Assembly: GCF_039613825.1 (NCBI RefSeq)
Contig: NZ_CP154826.1
Span: 2,232,001-2,296,000 of the forward strand
Origin: Diaminobutyricibacter sp. McL0608
Lineage (GTDB): Bacteria > Actinomycetota > Actinomycetes > Actinomycetales > Microbacteriaceae
DNA length: 64,000 bases
Direction of reading: 5' to 3'
Shown piece by piece: positions 52,357 to 61,237 of the stretch (positions are counted from its first letter, which is position 1; each line of letters starts with the position of its first letter). Both the position numbers and the translations under genes were made by a program. The notes below the pieces were generated by a model. The model was not told the origin of the DNA. It made no database searches and was given only the letters and a program-made list of their open reading frames with translations.

Positions 52357-54843
52357 CTAGCCCCCGGGCGGACTCGTCGGCGGTGCGGACGGCTGATCTG
52401 TCGGCCCGGGCAGCCCGGGTGCCCCCGGAGTCGGGGCCGGGGCCCCGCTTCCGTTGCTCACTTCGATCGTGACGGAATCCCCGCTGTTCACCCTGCTCCC
52501 CGCCGACGGGTTCGTCGACGCGACCTGGCCCGCGGGCTGCTGGCTGTCCACCTGGTTCGGGTCGACGGTCACCGTGAGGCCGAGGTTCTGCAGCTCGGAC
52601 TGCGCCACCTGCGGTGTCTGGCCGGACACATCCGGGACCGTGACCTGCGTGCCGTAGAGCTGCGCATCCGACGGCTGAGTGAACGGCGCACCGCCGTACG
52701 CCTGGTCGATCGCCTGGAGGATCGGGCGCGCGATGTGGAACTTGACGTCACCGCCGCCGATCCCGTTGAAGTCGAGGCTGCGCAGCGGGGTCGCCCCCGA
52801 CACGTTGCCCACCCAGGTCGCTGTGGACACCTTGCTGGTCGAGGTCACCAGCCAGTTCTGCAGGGAGTTGTCGGTGGTGCCCGTCTTGCCCATGATCGGT
52901 ACGCCGTCGTCCGGGTTCGCACTGGCTGCGGTTCCACCACCCTGCAGGACGCCCTGCAGCGCGTAGGTCACGCCGGCCGCGATGTTCGGGGCGAGACCCT
53001 GCGTGCACTTCGACGGGGTGACGGCCCGCTCGGAGCCATCGGCGTTGACGACCCGGTCGATCGCCACGGGGGTGCACACGACGCCGCCGTTCGCGATGCC
53101 GGCGTAGGCGGTCGCCATCGTCAGCGGCGACAGGTAATTCGTGCCGAGGATCATCGACGGAAACGAGTTCAGCGGGTTGCCGGCGGATGCGGGATGCACG
53201 TCCAGGCCTTTGGCAGCGTTCAGGATGGAGCACAGGTCGACTTTGGTGCCCATCATCGCGAAGGCCGTGTTCACCGATTGCGCCGTGGCGGACAGGACGG
53301 ACAGGTAGCCGGCCGATCCTTCGTCGTTCGACACCTGCCAGTCCGGCCCGTTGATGTCGGCACAGGTGTTGGTGAAGTCGGACGTCGGGAAGTCGTAATG
53401 GGTCGCGTCGATCGTGTCGTAGAGGCTGTGGCCGGCTTCGAGCCACGCCGCGAGGTCGAACGCCTTGAACGTCGAGCCGGTCTGGAACCCCTGGGATCCC
53501 CCGTACGCCTCGTCGGTGTTGTAGTTGACGGCGGTCGTGCCTGGAACGGCCTGGTCGGTGTTGTTGAAGGCGCGGTTCTCGACCATCGTGATGATGCGCC
53601 CGGTGCCCGTCTCCGTCGACACGTTCGACGCGCCGAGGTCGATTCCGTTGGCGGATGCCGGGATGTACGAGCTCAGCGATTGCTGGGCGACCGCCTGCAG
53701 GTCGAGGTTCAGTGTGGTGTAGATCTTCAGGCCGCCGCGGTTGAGGGTCGCCCATCGGTCGGCCGAGGTCGCGCCGAACGCGGAGTCGTTGAGCACGACG
53801 TCGCGCACGTAGTCGCAGAAGAAGGCCGCGTTGTAGCGGACGGCGGTCGCGCATCCTGACGTCGTCGGCGTGATCGTCGGCTTCACCGGCGTGGCCTTGG
53901 CCGCCGTGCGTTGCGCCGCCGTGATCTTGTGGTTCACGTACATCCGGTCGATCACGTAGTCGCGACGTTCCTTGGTCAGCTTGTAGCCGTTCGCAGCGCC
54001 GTTGGCCGCGTTCTTGGGTTGGTCGATCCGCAGGTCGGCCGGGTTGTTCAGGATGGCCACGAGGGTCGCCGCCTGCACCAGGTTCAGCTGGGCCGCGGTG
54101 ACGCCGAAGTAGTAGTGTGCGGCGCTCTCGATGCCGTAGACCTGTCCGCCGAACCCGACGACGTTGAGGTAGCCCATCAGGATCTGGTTCTTGCTGTATT
54201 CCTTCTCCAGTCCGACTGCGTAGCGCATCTCCTGCACCTTGCGCGAGAGAGTCTGGCCTGCCGCGTTCTGGTAGCAGGCCTGGACTGCCTTCGCATCGGT
54301 TAGCGCGTCGCACTGCTGGACTTCGACGTTCTTCACGTACTGCTGCGTGATGGAGGAGCCGCCCTGCACCGACCCGCCGGAGACGGTCGAGAGCGCTCCG
54401 CGCACAGTGCCGAGGATGTCGACCGCCCCTTCCGAATAGAACCGCGGGTCCTCAGCGGCGACCGTCGCATCCTTCACGGTCTGCGCGACCGCGCCCCACG
54501 AGACGTTGACCCGGTCCTGGGCGTAGAAGGATGCGATGGGGACCTCGACGCCGCCCTTCTTCGCGTAGATGGCGGAGTCCTGCGCGAACGGCATGATCTT
54601 CAGGTCGGATGGGAGCTGATTGAACCCGTTGATGCCGGCGGATGCGGCGGCGCTGACCCCCAGGAACCCGGGAAGGACGACTGCGGCGACCAGCACGGCG
54701 GCCATGAGGCAGGCGATCCCGATCTGTGCGAACACGCCCAGGCGGGTCTTCGCCGGGGTGATCTCGTAGCGCCGCAGGGGTTCGAGCCGTCTCGAGAGGT
54801 CGGCCATCCGGTCACGACGGAAGAATTGCGGGGAGGTGTCCAC
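52357..54843 (-). CDS. Bifunctional penicillin-binding protein with PASTA domain
   Basis: 828 residues: an N-terminal membrane anchor (about 36-65), a GT51 glycosyltransferase (EDPRFYSEGAVD at 131-142 and GGSSITQQYVKN at 161-172), a transpeptidase with the active S457-T-F-K460, S523-V-N525 and K653-T-G-T656, one PASTA domain near 690-770 (VTVPDVSGQTPQVAQSELQNLGLTV), and a Pro/Ser-rich end. It polymerises and cross-links peptidoglycan on the outer side of the membrane. The His usually found in EDxxFxxH of GT51 is replaced (EDPRFYSEG), which is common in actinobacteria. It is 70 nt upstream of clpC on the same strand. Confidence 0.93.
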   Translation of the reverse strand: MDTSPQFFRRDRMADLSRRLEPLRRYEITPAKTRLGVFAQIGIACLMAAVLVAAVVLPGFLGVSAAASAGINGFNQLPSDLKIMPFAQDSAIYAKKGGVEVPIASFYAQDRVNVSWGAVAQTVKDATVAAEDPRFYSEGAVDILGTVRGALSTVSGGSVQGGSSITQQYVKNVEVQQCDALTDAKAVQACYQNAAGQTLSRKVQEMRYAVGLEKEYSKNQILMGYLNVVGFGGQVYGIESAAHYYFGVTAAQLNLVQAATLVAILNNPADLRIDQPKNAANGAANGYKLTKERRDYVIDRMYVNHKITAAQRTAAKATPVKPTITPTTSGCATAVRYNAAFFCDYVRDVVLNDSAFGATSADRWATLNRGGLKIYTTLNLDLQAVAQQSLSSYIPASANGIDLGASNVSTETGTGRIITMVENRAFNNTDQAVPGTTAVNYNTDEAYGGSQGFQTGSTFKAFDLAAWLEAGHSLYDTIDATHYDFPTSDFTNTCADINGPDWQVSNDEGSAGYLSVLSATAQSVNTAFAMMGTKVDLCSILNAAKGLDVHPASAGNPLNSFPSMILGTNYLSPLTMATAYAGIANGGVVCTPVAIDRVVNADGSERAVTPSKCTQGLAPNIAAGVTYALQGVLQGGGTAASANPDDGVPIMGKTGTTDNSLQNWLVTSTSKVSTATWVGNVSGATPLRSLDFNGIGGGDVKFHIARPILQAIDQAYGGAPFTQPSDAQLYGTQVTVPDVSGQTPQVAQSELQNLGLTVTVDPNQVDSQQPAGQVASTNPSAGSRVNSGDSVTIEVSNGSGAPAPTPGAPGLPGPTDQPSAPPTSPPGG

Positions 54844-55175
54844 GCTCCCACAGTCCCACCGGTTCCCTTGGGTTTCCCTGACGTGGTGGCGGGAAGCCTG
54901 ACGAAACCTTCATGAAGCGCCCGCGGCGCTCCCACCTATTTCACGGCGACGATGTCTATTGGGGGATGTCCGGGTCCGTCGCCAGCAGATCGGGAGCCAC
55001 CCGCCCGAGAGGTACCCGAATGTACGCCGCCGCCGGGGCCGCGATGCAGGCTCGCAACAATGTCACAGCCGACCCATCGACCGCGTGCGCGGCGTAGCCT
55101 TGGAGTGCGGAACGCGGCGCCGTGCCCATACCGGCGGTCTGCAGCGCGCCCCGACAGGAACAGGACTGCACCACG
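54844..55175. other. Gene-free divergent promoter region
   Basis: The 332 nt between the penicillin-binding protein gene (minus) and sufS (plus) hold no convincing gene. A short open frame at 54912-55097 has atypical composition and I rejected it. Visible are CTTCATGAAG (an inverted repeat near 54908) and TAGCCT near 55096, a candidate -10 for sufS. Nothing else is recognised. Confidence 0.6.
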
Positions 55176-56477
55176 ATGACACTTGCCGACCCGACGACGC
55201 GGGCTCTGACGACCGAGGAGGTCGACAGCCTCCGCCGCGATTTCCCGATCCTCCGGGAGCGGGTGAACGGGCATCCGCTCGTCTATCTCGACTCCGGCGC
55301 GACGTCGCAGCGTCCGCGTGCGGTGATCGACGCGGAGGTCGATTTCGCGGAGCACCACAATTCCGCTGTTCACCGCGGGGCGCACACGCTCGCGGCGGAG
55401 GCCACCGAACTGTTCGAGGATGCGCGGACGACCGTCGCGTCCTTCGTCGGAGTCGGTCACGACGAGATCGTCTGGACGTCCAACGCTACGGAGGCGATCA
55501 ACCTCGTCGCCTACGCGATGTCGAACGCGAGCGCGGGACGCGGCGGAGAAGCAGCTGAGCGCTTCCGCCTAGGTGAAGGCGACGAGATCGTCGTGACCGA
55601 GATGGAGCACCACGCGAACCTGATTCCGTGGCAGGAACTGGCTGCGCGGACGGGCGCGTCCCTCCGGGTGATCCCCCTGACCGATGCGGGCACCCTCGAC
55701 CTTGAGGAGGCGGCCCGGGTCATCGGCGACCGCACACGGCTGGTCTGCTACACCCACGTCTCGAACGTGCTCGGCACGGTCAACCCCGTCGAGAAGCTGA
55801 CGGCCCTCGCCCATTCGGTGGGAGCTCTCGCCCTGCTCGACGCCTGCCAGTCGGCGCCGCATCGTCCCCTCGACCTGCGCGCGCTCGACGTCGACTTCGC
55901 AGCGTTCTCCGGCCACAAAATGCTCGGCCCGACCGGGGTCGGCGTGCTCTACGGCCGCGCGGAACTCCTCGACGCCCTCCCTCCGTTCCTGACCGGCGGC
56001 TCGATGATCACCACGGTGACGCTCGACCACGCGGAGTACCTTCCGGCACCGCAGCGGTTCGAGGCCGGCACGCAGCGTGTCTCCCAGGCGATCGGCCTGG
56101 CCGCGGCCGTCCGCTACCTCGACTCGGTCGGGCTCGACCGGGTGCACGACTGGGAGTCCTCGCTCGGCCGTCGACTCGTGGCCGGCCTCGCGGACATCCC
56201 GGGCATCCGTGTCCTCGGCCCCGCACTGGGCGACGAGCGGGCCGGGCTCGCAAGCTTCGACGTCGACGGCGTCCACGCCCACGATGTCGGCCAGTACCTG
56301 GACGAACTCGGCATCGCTGTACGCGTCGGCCACCATTGCGCCCAGCCGCTCCACCGCCGGTTCGGCGTCACAGCGACGACCCGTGCGAGCACGTACCTGT
56401 ACACGACGCCGGACGAAGTCGACACGTTCCTGAACGCGGTCGCCGACGTGCGGCCCTTCTTCGGAGTCGGGCGATGA
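55176..56477 (+). CDS. sufS: Cysteine desulfurase SufS
   Basis: 433 residues from the ATG at 55176. It takes sulfur from L-cysteine for Fe-S cluster assembly. The PLP lysine is K248 (FSGHKMLGP), the catalytic cysteine is C388 in GHHCAQP, and LDSGATSQRP, EHHANLIPW and THVSNVLGT are family blocks. The short active-site loop around C388 marks group II (SufS/CsdA) enzymes that pass the persulfide to SufU. sufU overlaps it as ATGA; sufB, sufC and sufD are not in the window, so the pair is detached from a full suf operon. An upstream GTG/ATG at 55122 is less likely. Confidence 0.95.
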   Translation: MTLADPTTRALTTEEVDSLRRDFPILRERVNGHPLVYLDSGATSQRPRAVIDAEVDFAEHHNSAVHRGAHTLAAEATELFEDARTTVASFVGVGHDEIVWTSNATEAINLVAYAMSNASAGRGGEAAERFRLGEGDEIVVTEMEHHANLIPWQELAARTGASLRVIPLTDAGTLDLEEAARVIGDRTRLVCYTHVSNVLGTVNPVEKLTALAHSVGALALLDACQSAPHRPLDLRALDVDFAAFSGHKMLGPTGVGVLYGRAELLDALPPFLTGGSMITTVTLDHAEYLPAPQRFEAGTQRVSQAIGLAAAVRYLDSVGLDRVHDWESSLGRRLVAGLADIPGIRVLGPALGDERAGLASFDVDGVHAHDVGQYLDELGIAVRVGHHCAQPLHRRFGVTATTRASTYLYTTPDEVDTFLNAVADVRPFFGVGR

Positions 56478-56938
56478 GCGACCACGGCACCGGATCCGAG
56501 GGGATGCCCCTGCGCGACCTCTATCAGGAAGTGATCATGGATCACGCCCGCAAGCCCCACGGCTTCGGGCTCACCGATCCGTCGAGTGCCGAGTCGCATC
56601 AGGTGAACCCGACCTGCGGTGACGACCTCACCCTGCGCGTCCTCACGGATGCGTCCAGCGGTCTCGTGGAGTCCGTGAGCTGGGAGGGCCACGGCTGCGC
56701 GATCTCGCAGGCGTCCGCATCCCTGCTGTTCGACCTCATCCGCGACCTCGACCGCGATGCGGTGAACGCACGGATCGACGCCTTCCGCACGATGATGCAG
56801 TCGAAGGGGACCCTCGACGGCGACGAAGAGCTCCTCGGCGACGCGGTGGTTCTCGCCGGCGCCTCCCGCTACGTCGCCCGCGTGAAGTGCGCCATGCTCC
56901 CCTGGGTCGCCCTCGAAGACGCCCTCACCCGGGCATAG
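56474..56938 (+). CDS. sufU: SufU sulfur-transfer protein
   Basis: 154 residues, start overlapping sufS as ATGA. It accepts the persulfide from SufS and delivers it to the SufBCD scaffold. The zinc ligands and catalytic cysteine are all present: C48 and D50 in NPTCGDD, C75 in GHGCAISQAS and C139 in VKCAMLPW. The SufU-specific insertion of about 20 residues between the second and third Cys compared with IscU is there. A strong class 1 hairpin follows after the stop. Confidence 0.95.
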   Translation: MSDHGTGSEGMPLRDLYQEVIMDHARKPHGFGLTDPSSAESHQVNPTCGDDLTLRVLTDASSGLVESVSWEGHGCAISQASASLLFDLIRDLDRDAVNARIDAFRTMMQSKGTLDGDEELLGDAVVLAGASRYVARVKCAMLPWVALEDALTRA

Positions 56939-56943
56939 GCCGC

Positions 56944-57002
56944 GCGAGCACAGGAAAAAGCATCCGATCGTCGCGATTCGGGATGCTTTTTCCTGTGCTC
57001 GC
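56944..57002. terminator. Bidirectional hairpin terminator, class 1 (perfect stem)
   Basis: Two perfectly complementary 22-nt arms (56944-56965 and 56981-57002), each containing GAGCACAGG next to AAAAAGCATCC, enclose a 15-nt loop. It lies between the convergent sufU and moaA genes; A-run and T-run flank the loop side, so either strand can terminate. Confidence 0.85.
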
Positions 57003-57026
57003 GGGTTGGTCGGGGCGAGCGGCGGG

Positions 57027-58094
57027 TCAGCCGCCGATGGCGCCCATGCTGCGCTCTGGGGGGATGAAGTCGGCGGCGTTGATCCCGTGGCCGGCCCATT
57101 TGCCCCACATGGCACCCCGCCACCATTGGGCGATCTCCGCGTCCGACGCGGCCCCGCGGAGCAACGGCCGCAGGTCGGTCTCCTCGTCGCTGAAGAGGCA
57201 CGAACGCACGGTGCCCTCCGCCGTGATCCTCGTGCGGTCGCACGCCTCGCAGAACGGCCGCGTCACCGATGCGATGATGCCGACGGTGTGCGGGCCGCGA
57301 TCCACCGACCACTCTTCAGCCGGCGCCGACGGGTCGTCCCGTCCGATCTCGGTCAGCTCGAAACGCTCGCCGAGCCTCTCGAGGAGTTCGGCCGCAGTGA
57401 CGAGGTTGTCTCGTGTCCAGGTGTGGTCGGCGTCGAGCGGCATCTGTTCGATGAAACGCAGGCGGCAGCCGTTGGCGATCGCCCACTGGAGCAGGTCGGG
57501 CGCGTCATCGAGGGTCGACCGCATCATCACGGCGTTGAGCTTGAGCGGAGCCAGGCCCGCTGCGTGCGCCGCACGGATGCCCGCGAAGACCGAGTCGAGA
57601 CGGTCACGCCGGGTGAGCTCGGCGAAGTGCTTTCGGTCGACGGTGTCGAGGGAGATGTTGATGCGGGTGAGCCCGGCGGCCACCAGGCGCGCGACACGGT
57701 GTTCGAGGCCGACGGCGTTCGTCGTGATCGACAGGTCTATGCCCGGCGCGACTGCGGCACTGCGAGCGATGATCTCTTCCAGGTCGGCGCGCATGAGCGG
57801 CTCACCGCCGGTGAACCGCACCTCGCGGATCCCGAGGTCGCGGGCGCCGATGCCGACGAGGCGCGCGATCTCGACCGGCGTCAGCAGGTCTTCGCGAGCG
57901 ATCACGGGCAGGCCGGCCTCGGGCATGCAATAGGTGCAGCGCAGCGAGCACTTCTCCGTGACGGAGATACGCAGGTCGCGAGCTGTACGACCGAAACGGT
58001 CGATGAGGCCCGGAACCTCCGGGCGATCGGCAAGGCTCGGCATCTGCGCCGGGTCGCGCCGAATGCGTGGGATGCCCACGGTGACCTGGGTCAT
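57027..58094 (-). CDS. moaA: GTP 3',8-cyclase MoaA
   Basis: 355 residues, the usual length. The radical-SAM cluster motif is C49-x3-C53-x2-C56 in CSLRCTYC, the GGEP motif is FTGGEPLMR, and the second cluster has CEACDRTRI and a later C (TVRSCLF). The C terminus ends in the double-glycine GAIGG needed for activity. It begins molybdopterin synthesis by cyclising GTP. The ATG is 6 nt after TACAGT (minus strand) with no ribosome site, so the mRNA appears leaderless. Other moa genes are not in the window. Confidence 0.96.
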   Translation of the reverse strand: MTQVTVGIPRIRRDPAQMPSLADRPEVPGLIDRFGRTARDLRISVTEKCSLRCTYCMPEAGLPVIAREDLLTPVEIARLVGIGARDLGIREVRFTGGEPLMRADLEEIIARSAAVAPGIDLSITTNAVGLEHRVARLVAAGLTRINISLDTVDRKHFAELTRRDRLDSVFAGIRAAHAAGLAPLKLNAVMMRSTLDDAPDLLQWAIANGCRLRFIEQMPLDADHTWTRDNLVTAAELLERLGERFELTEIGRDDPSAPAEEWSVDRGPHTVGIIASVTRPFCEACDRTRITAEGTVRSCLFSDEETDLRPLLRGAASDAEIAQWWRGAMWGKWAGHGINAADFIPPERSMGAIGG

Positions 58095-58100
58095 GGTGTC

Positions 58101-58106
58101 ACTGTA
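58101..58106 (-). promoter_or_regulatory. Putative -10 of leaderless moaA promoter
   Basis: TACAGT on the minus strand is followed by 6 nt and the ATG of moaA, the leaderless layout noted at five or more other genes of this window. Confidence 0.5.
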
Positions 58107-58142
58107 CGTCGACTTGCGCCCTCCGCACTAATTGTTCGCGAC

Positions 58143-58190
58143 CGCCCTCGTACGTACGCGGGCGCTCAGAAAGAACGCGTGCGGTCGCTC
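58143..58190. repeat. Structured intergenic repeat, copy 2
   Basis: GCGACCGC and GCGGTCGC form a perfect 8-bp closing stem around CTCGTACGTACGCG, GGCGCTC and AGAAAGAACGCGT, with ACGCG/CGCGT able to pair inside. The core matches copy 1 at 22206, whose closing stem differs. It lies between the exporter stop (58216) and moaA (58094), both on the minus strand. Confidence 0.5.
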
Positions 58191-58215
58191 AGCGCGACGG
58201 CCCCGGCGGACGGGC

Positions 58216-59829
58216 TCACCCGGTCTTCGCCTCGTCCCATTTGCGTCCGGCGACCTCGGTCGGGATGCCCTTCGAGAGCAGCAGGGAGCCGAGCGTGATC
58301 GCGATCAGGCCGAAGAACGCCGTTTCGAGTGACGACAGCTGGGCATCGGTGTAGACGGCTGCCAGCTGCTTGGACTGGTCTGCGCTGAGACCGTTCTCTT
58401 TGCCGATCTCGGTGACGGTCGCGGCCGGGACGATGGCGACTCCGCCCTCGGTCTCTGTGGCGACGGTCGCCTTGACGTCGCTGGGCAGCGTGCTGGCTGC
58501 GACCCCTGCCGAGAACGAGGTTGTGAGGGCCCCGATGAGTATGGAACCGATCAGCGCCGTACCGAGCGAGGAGCCGAGGTTCTGGAACACTCCCTGAAGG
58601 CCGCCGACCTCGCTCGTCTCCTTCTCGGTCACACTCGACATGTTCACCGCGCCGAGCTGCGATGCGAGCAGGCCGAGCGCGGCCCCGGCGAGGAACATCC
58701 CGAGCCCGAACAGGAACGACTGCAGGTCCGGGGAGACCGCGCCGAGCAGAAGGATCGCGCTGCCGACCAGGATCCACTGCCCGACCCGCACGATGCGCCG
58801 GGGAGACCAGATGCGCGAGAGCCGGGTGCCCACGATCGAGAACAGGATGAGGGAGATCGAGAGCGGGAAGATCCGGATGCCGGTCTGCAGCGCATCCAGC
58901 CCCAGTGTCATCTGAAGGTAGACCGGCACCATGAAGAACAGGCCGGCGGTCACTGCGTACTGCGCGCCCAGGACGCCCAACCCGCTGCGCAGCTGGCGGA
59001 TGTCGAAGAGGCTGACGTGCACCAGCGGAGGCCGCCCCGTGGCGACCAGACGTCGCTGCCGCGCGATGAACGCCCAGAGCAGGATGGCCCCGAGGAGGAT
59101 CAGCCACGCTGAGAGCGAGATTCCGAGCGGCTGGATCGGCACGCCGTTGATCTCCGGGGACGCAAGCGGGGTGATCCAGCCCCAGGTCTTGCTCTGCAGC
59201 ATCCCGAGCACCACGAAGACGAGGCCCGCCGCCGAGAGCAGCACGCTCCAGACGTCGATGCGCTCGGAGCGTCGCCCGGCCTTGTCCGCGATGACCCGCG
59301 CGAACAGGACGACCACCGCCATGATGACCACTTCGGCGACGAAGACGTAGCGCCAGCTGAAATACGTGGTGACGAAGCCGCCGATCAGCGGTCCTGCGGC
59401 GACCGCGGCCCCCGAGACCGCGCCGATGATCGCGAAGGCCGTGATCCTGCTCGGGCCGGTGTAGTTGTCGGCGACGAGGGCGGCGATCGCGGGGATGACC
59501 AGCACCGCGCCGAGACCCTCGATGATCGACCAGCCGAGGAACAGCACCACGATGTTCGGCGCGAGAGCCGTGGTCAGCGACCCGATCGCGTAGACGATCG
59601 ATCCGATCACGAACGCGCGGCGCCGACCCCACAGGTCGCCCAGCTTCGCCCCCAGCAGCATGACCGACGCCATCGTCAGCGTGTAGAAGGTGATGGCGGC
59701 CTGCATCGCCGAGACCGTCGTGTTGAGGTCGGCCACGACCGTAGAGATCGACACGTTCATGACAGTGCCGTCGAGCACCATGACGAACTGGGCTGCGCCG
59801 AGGATGATGACGACGGACCACTTCTTCAT
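58216..59829 (-). CDS. MFS drug exporter (DHA2 / EmrB-QacA type)
   Basis: 537 residues with 14 predicted membrane segments, the number typical of the DHA2 family. The motif-C-like GAAQFVMVLDGTVMNVSISTV opens TM1, motif A appears as GAKLGDLWGRRRAFVIGS after TM2, and LFLGWSIIEGLGAVLVIPAIAALVAD is TM4 with the family arginine site altered. It probably exports lipophilic or cationic drugs by proton antiport. A large C-terminal loop (ALTTSFSAGVAASTL...SADQSKQLAAVYTDAQLS) lies between the last two helices. No regulator is adjacent on this strand; a TetR gene is at 61238. Confidence 0.92.
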   Translation of the reverse strand: MKKWSVVIILGAAQFVMVLDGTVMNVSISTVVADLNTTVSAMQAAITFYTLTMASVMLLGAKLGDLWGRRRAFVIGSIVYAIGSLTTALAPNIVVLFLGWSIIEGLGAVLVIPAIAALVADNYTGPSRITAFAIIGAVSGAAVAAGPLIGGFVTTYFSWRYVFVAEVVIMAVVVLFARVIADKAGRRSERIDVWSVLLSAAGLVFVVLGMLQSKTWGWITPLASPEINGVPIQPLGISLSAWLILLGAILLWAFIARQRRLVATGRPPLVHVSLFDIRQLRSGLGVLGAQYAVTAGLFFMVPVYLQMTLGLDALQTGIRIFPLSISLILFSIVGTRLSRIWSPRRIVRVGQWILVGSAILLLGAVSPDLQSFLFGLGMFLAGAALGLLASQLGAVNMSSVTEKETSEVGGLQGVFQNLGSSLGTALIGSILIGALTTSFSAGVAASTLPSDVKATVATETEGGVAIVPAATVTEIGKENGLSADQSKQLAAVYTDAQLSSLETAFFGLIAITLGSLLLSKGIPTEVAGRKWDEAKTG

Positions 59830-59887
59830 GTTCTGCCCCGCTTCTCAGCCGTTGTGTTCGTGCCTAGCGGCCGGCAGCGAGCCGGTG

Positions 59888-60724
59888 TCAGCCCAGTATC
59901 TTCCCCGCTGTCGATGGAGCGCAACGGTCGGACACGGTCATGTCGGTCGTATTCATGACCACGGCGGCATGCGCCTGACGCGCGAACGACGGTGAGAACG
60001 GCTTCGCTGCGTGCGAGAGAAGCCGCAGCATGCCGAGCGGGACGTGGCGGATGCGCGCAGGAGTCGAGGCACGCGCGACCGCCTCCTCGGCGATCTCGGT
60101 GAAGGTGCGGGCGAGCCGGGGCGTGACATCGAGCTCCCGGTTGCGACGCGGATGCTCGGAGACGGCTTCGGCGATCGCGTCGGCGACCGCGGCCGCTCGC
60201 ACGAAGTCGATGGGATTGGTTCCGGACCCGAACACGAGCGCCTGGTGGCGGTCGTCGACATGGGCGCCGATGATTCCGGTCCACGTCTCGAGGAACGGTG
60301 CCGGACGGATGATCGTCCAGGAGACTGCGCTCGCCGAGAGTGCCCTCTCTGCGGCGAACTTGGCCCGGTGCAGGCTCATCGGATGCTGCGGGCCGGCCCC
60401 GTAGGCCGAGACCAGGACGATGTGGCGCACGCCGGCGGCTGCCGCCCGCCCGATCGCGGCGATGTTCGCATCCCGGTCGATGGTCTCCGGGCTGATCCCC
60501 CGCGGGCCGACGAAGCCGTGAGCGGCGAGAACGACGACCTCGCAGCCGCGCATCGCCTCTTCGACGGCAGCGATGTCACGGACGTCACCGACGACGACCT
60601 CGACCCTGTCTTCGGCGATGCGCGATCGATCACGCGTCAGGACCCGGACCTGCTCGCCGCGTGCCAGCAGCTCGGGGACGAGTATGCGTCCGAGGGTTCC
60701 ACTCGCCCCGATCACGAGGGTCAT
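59888..60724 (-). CDS. NmrA-like NAD(P)-binding protein
   Basis: 278 residues. The N terminus VIGASGTLGRILVPELLARGEQVRVLTRD is the GxxGxxG Rossmann motif of NmrA/atypical SDR proteins; VVVGDVRDIAAVEEAM and VLVSAYGAGPQHPMSLHRAKFAAERALSAS carry the dinucleotide and substrate positions, and the usual catalytic Tyr-Lys pair is weak (SLHRAK). It is either a redox-sensing NmrA-like protein or an atypical reductase. The start overlaps the stop of the NTF2-like gene as ATGA, so the pair is one operon. Confidence 0.87.
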   Translation of the reverse strand: MTLVIGASGTLGRILVPELLARGEQVRVLTRDRSRIAEDRVEVVVGDVRDIAAVEEAMRGCEVVVLAAHGFVGPRGISPETIDRDANIAAIGRAAAAGVRHIVLVSAYGAGPQHPMSLHRAKFAAERALSASAVSWTIIRPAPFLETWTGIIGAHVDDRHQALVFGSGTNPIDFVRAAAVADAIAEAVSEHPRRNRELDVTPRLARTFTEIAEEAVARASTPARIRHVPLGMLRLLSHAAKPFSPSFARQAHAAVVMNTTDMTVSDRCAPSTAGKILG

Positions 60725-61158
60725 GGCCGCGCACCCGAACCGCTGGCGTGCGTCACGCGTGCGATGGTCTCGTCGATGCCGACGTCGGCGACGGAGACGG
60801 GTTCGAGGTAGAAGCGCGCTTCAGTGATGACGTCGTCTCCAATCGTGAAGACGATCACGCCCCGCATCAGATGGGTCGACCCGTCGCGCCGTGTGCCCCC
60901 GAGCTCCCACTCGCTCCACACGGTCCGGTCGTCGACGGCCGTCGCGAGCAGGTTCGCCCGCAGGTCGGGTATGGCGGCGAACAGCTGCCCCCAATTGCGC
61001 CCGACCTGGGCGGAGCCGGTGAAACCCTGGGCCGGATGGACCGGCGTCGCGTTCACGTAGTCGTCGGCGAAACATGCGGTCAGAGCGTCGAGGTCATGTG
61101 CGTTCGTCGCGGACACGAGTCGCGCTATGACGGCAGTCGGATCAGTCGAACCTCTCAT
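60721..61158 (-). CDS. NTF2-like / SnoaL polyketide cyclase-like protein
   Basis: 145 residues from the ATG at 61158 with GAGG 6 nt upstream; an ATG at 61176 adds six residues. The pattern VIARLVSATNAHDLDALTACFADDYVN, then PAQGFTGSAQVGRNWGQLFAAIPDLRA is the SnoaL-type cone fold (ester cyclase-like), and VWSEWELGGTRRDGS carries the cavity strands. Substrate unknown. It is coupled to the NmrA-like gene and divergent from a TetR regulator whose tandem-repeat promoter lies between. Confidence 0.82.
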   Translation of the reverse strand: MRGSTDPTAVIARLVSATNAHDLDALTACFADDYVNATPVHPAQGFTGSAQVGRNWGQLFAAIPDLRANLLATAVDDRTVWSEWELGGTRRDGSTHLMRGVIVFTIGDDVITEARFYLEPVSVADVGIDETIARVTHASGSGARP

Positions 61159-61187
61159 CGGAGGCCTCGATTCCATTATTGGTAGCT

Positions 61188-61234
61188 AGAATGAATACGG
61201 TAGCATAGAATGAATACGGTAGCATAGAATGAAT
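61188..61234. repeat. 19-bp tandem repeats at the TetR promoter
   Basis: AGAATGAATACGGTAGCAT occurs twice in perfect tandem (61188-61206, 61207-61225), and a third partial copy (AGAATGAAT, 61226-61234) runs into the TetR start. Each copy contains TAGAAT, a good -10; the last one (61225-61230) is 7 nt from the ATG at 61238. The region also serves the divergent NTF2-like gene. Confidence 0.7.
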
Positions 61235-61237
61235 CGC

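Noticed and set aside
54912-55097. 61-codon frame in the divergent gap before sufS
   Set aside because: No ribosome site, atypical composition, and it lies in the promoter region of two divergent genes.
57241-57276. Possible fifth dyad (TCACCGATGCGATGATG)
   Set aside because: Arms do not match, and it lies inside moaA with no -10 at 20 nt.
58095-58215. Molybdenum-cofactor riboswitch upstream of moaA
   Set aside because: The structured repeat there has a relative at 22206 with no link to molybdenum, does not resemble the moco motif, and the moaA mRNA appears leaderless.
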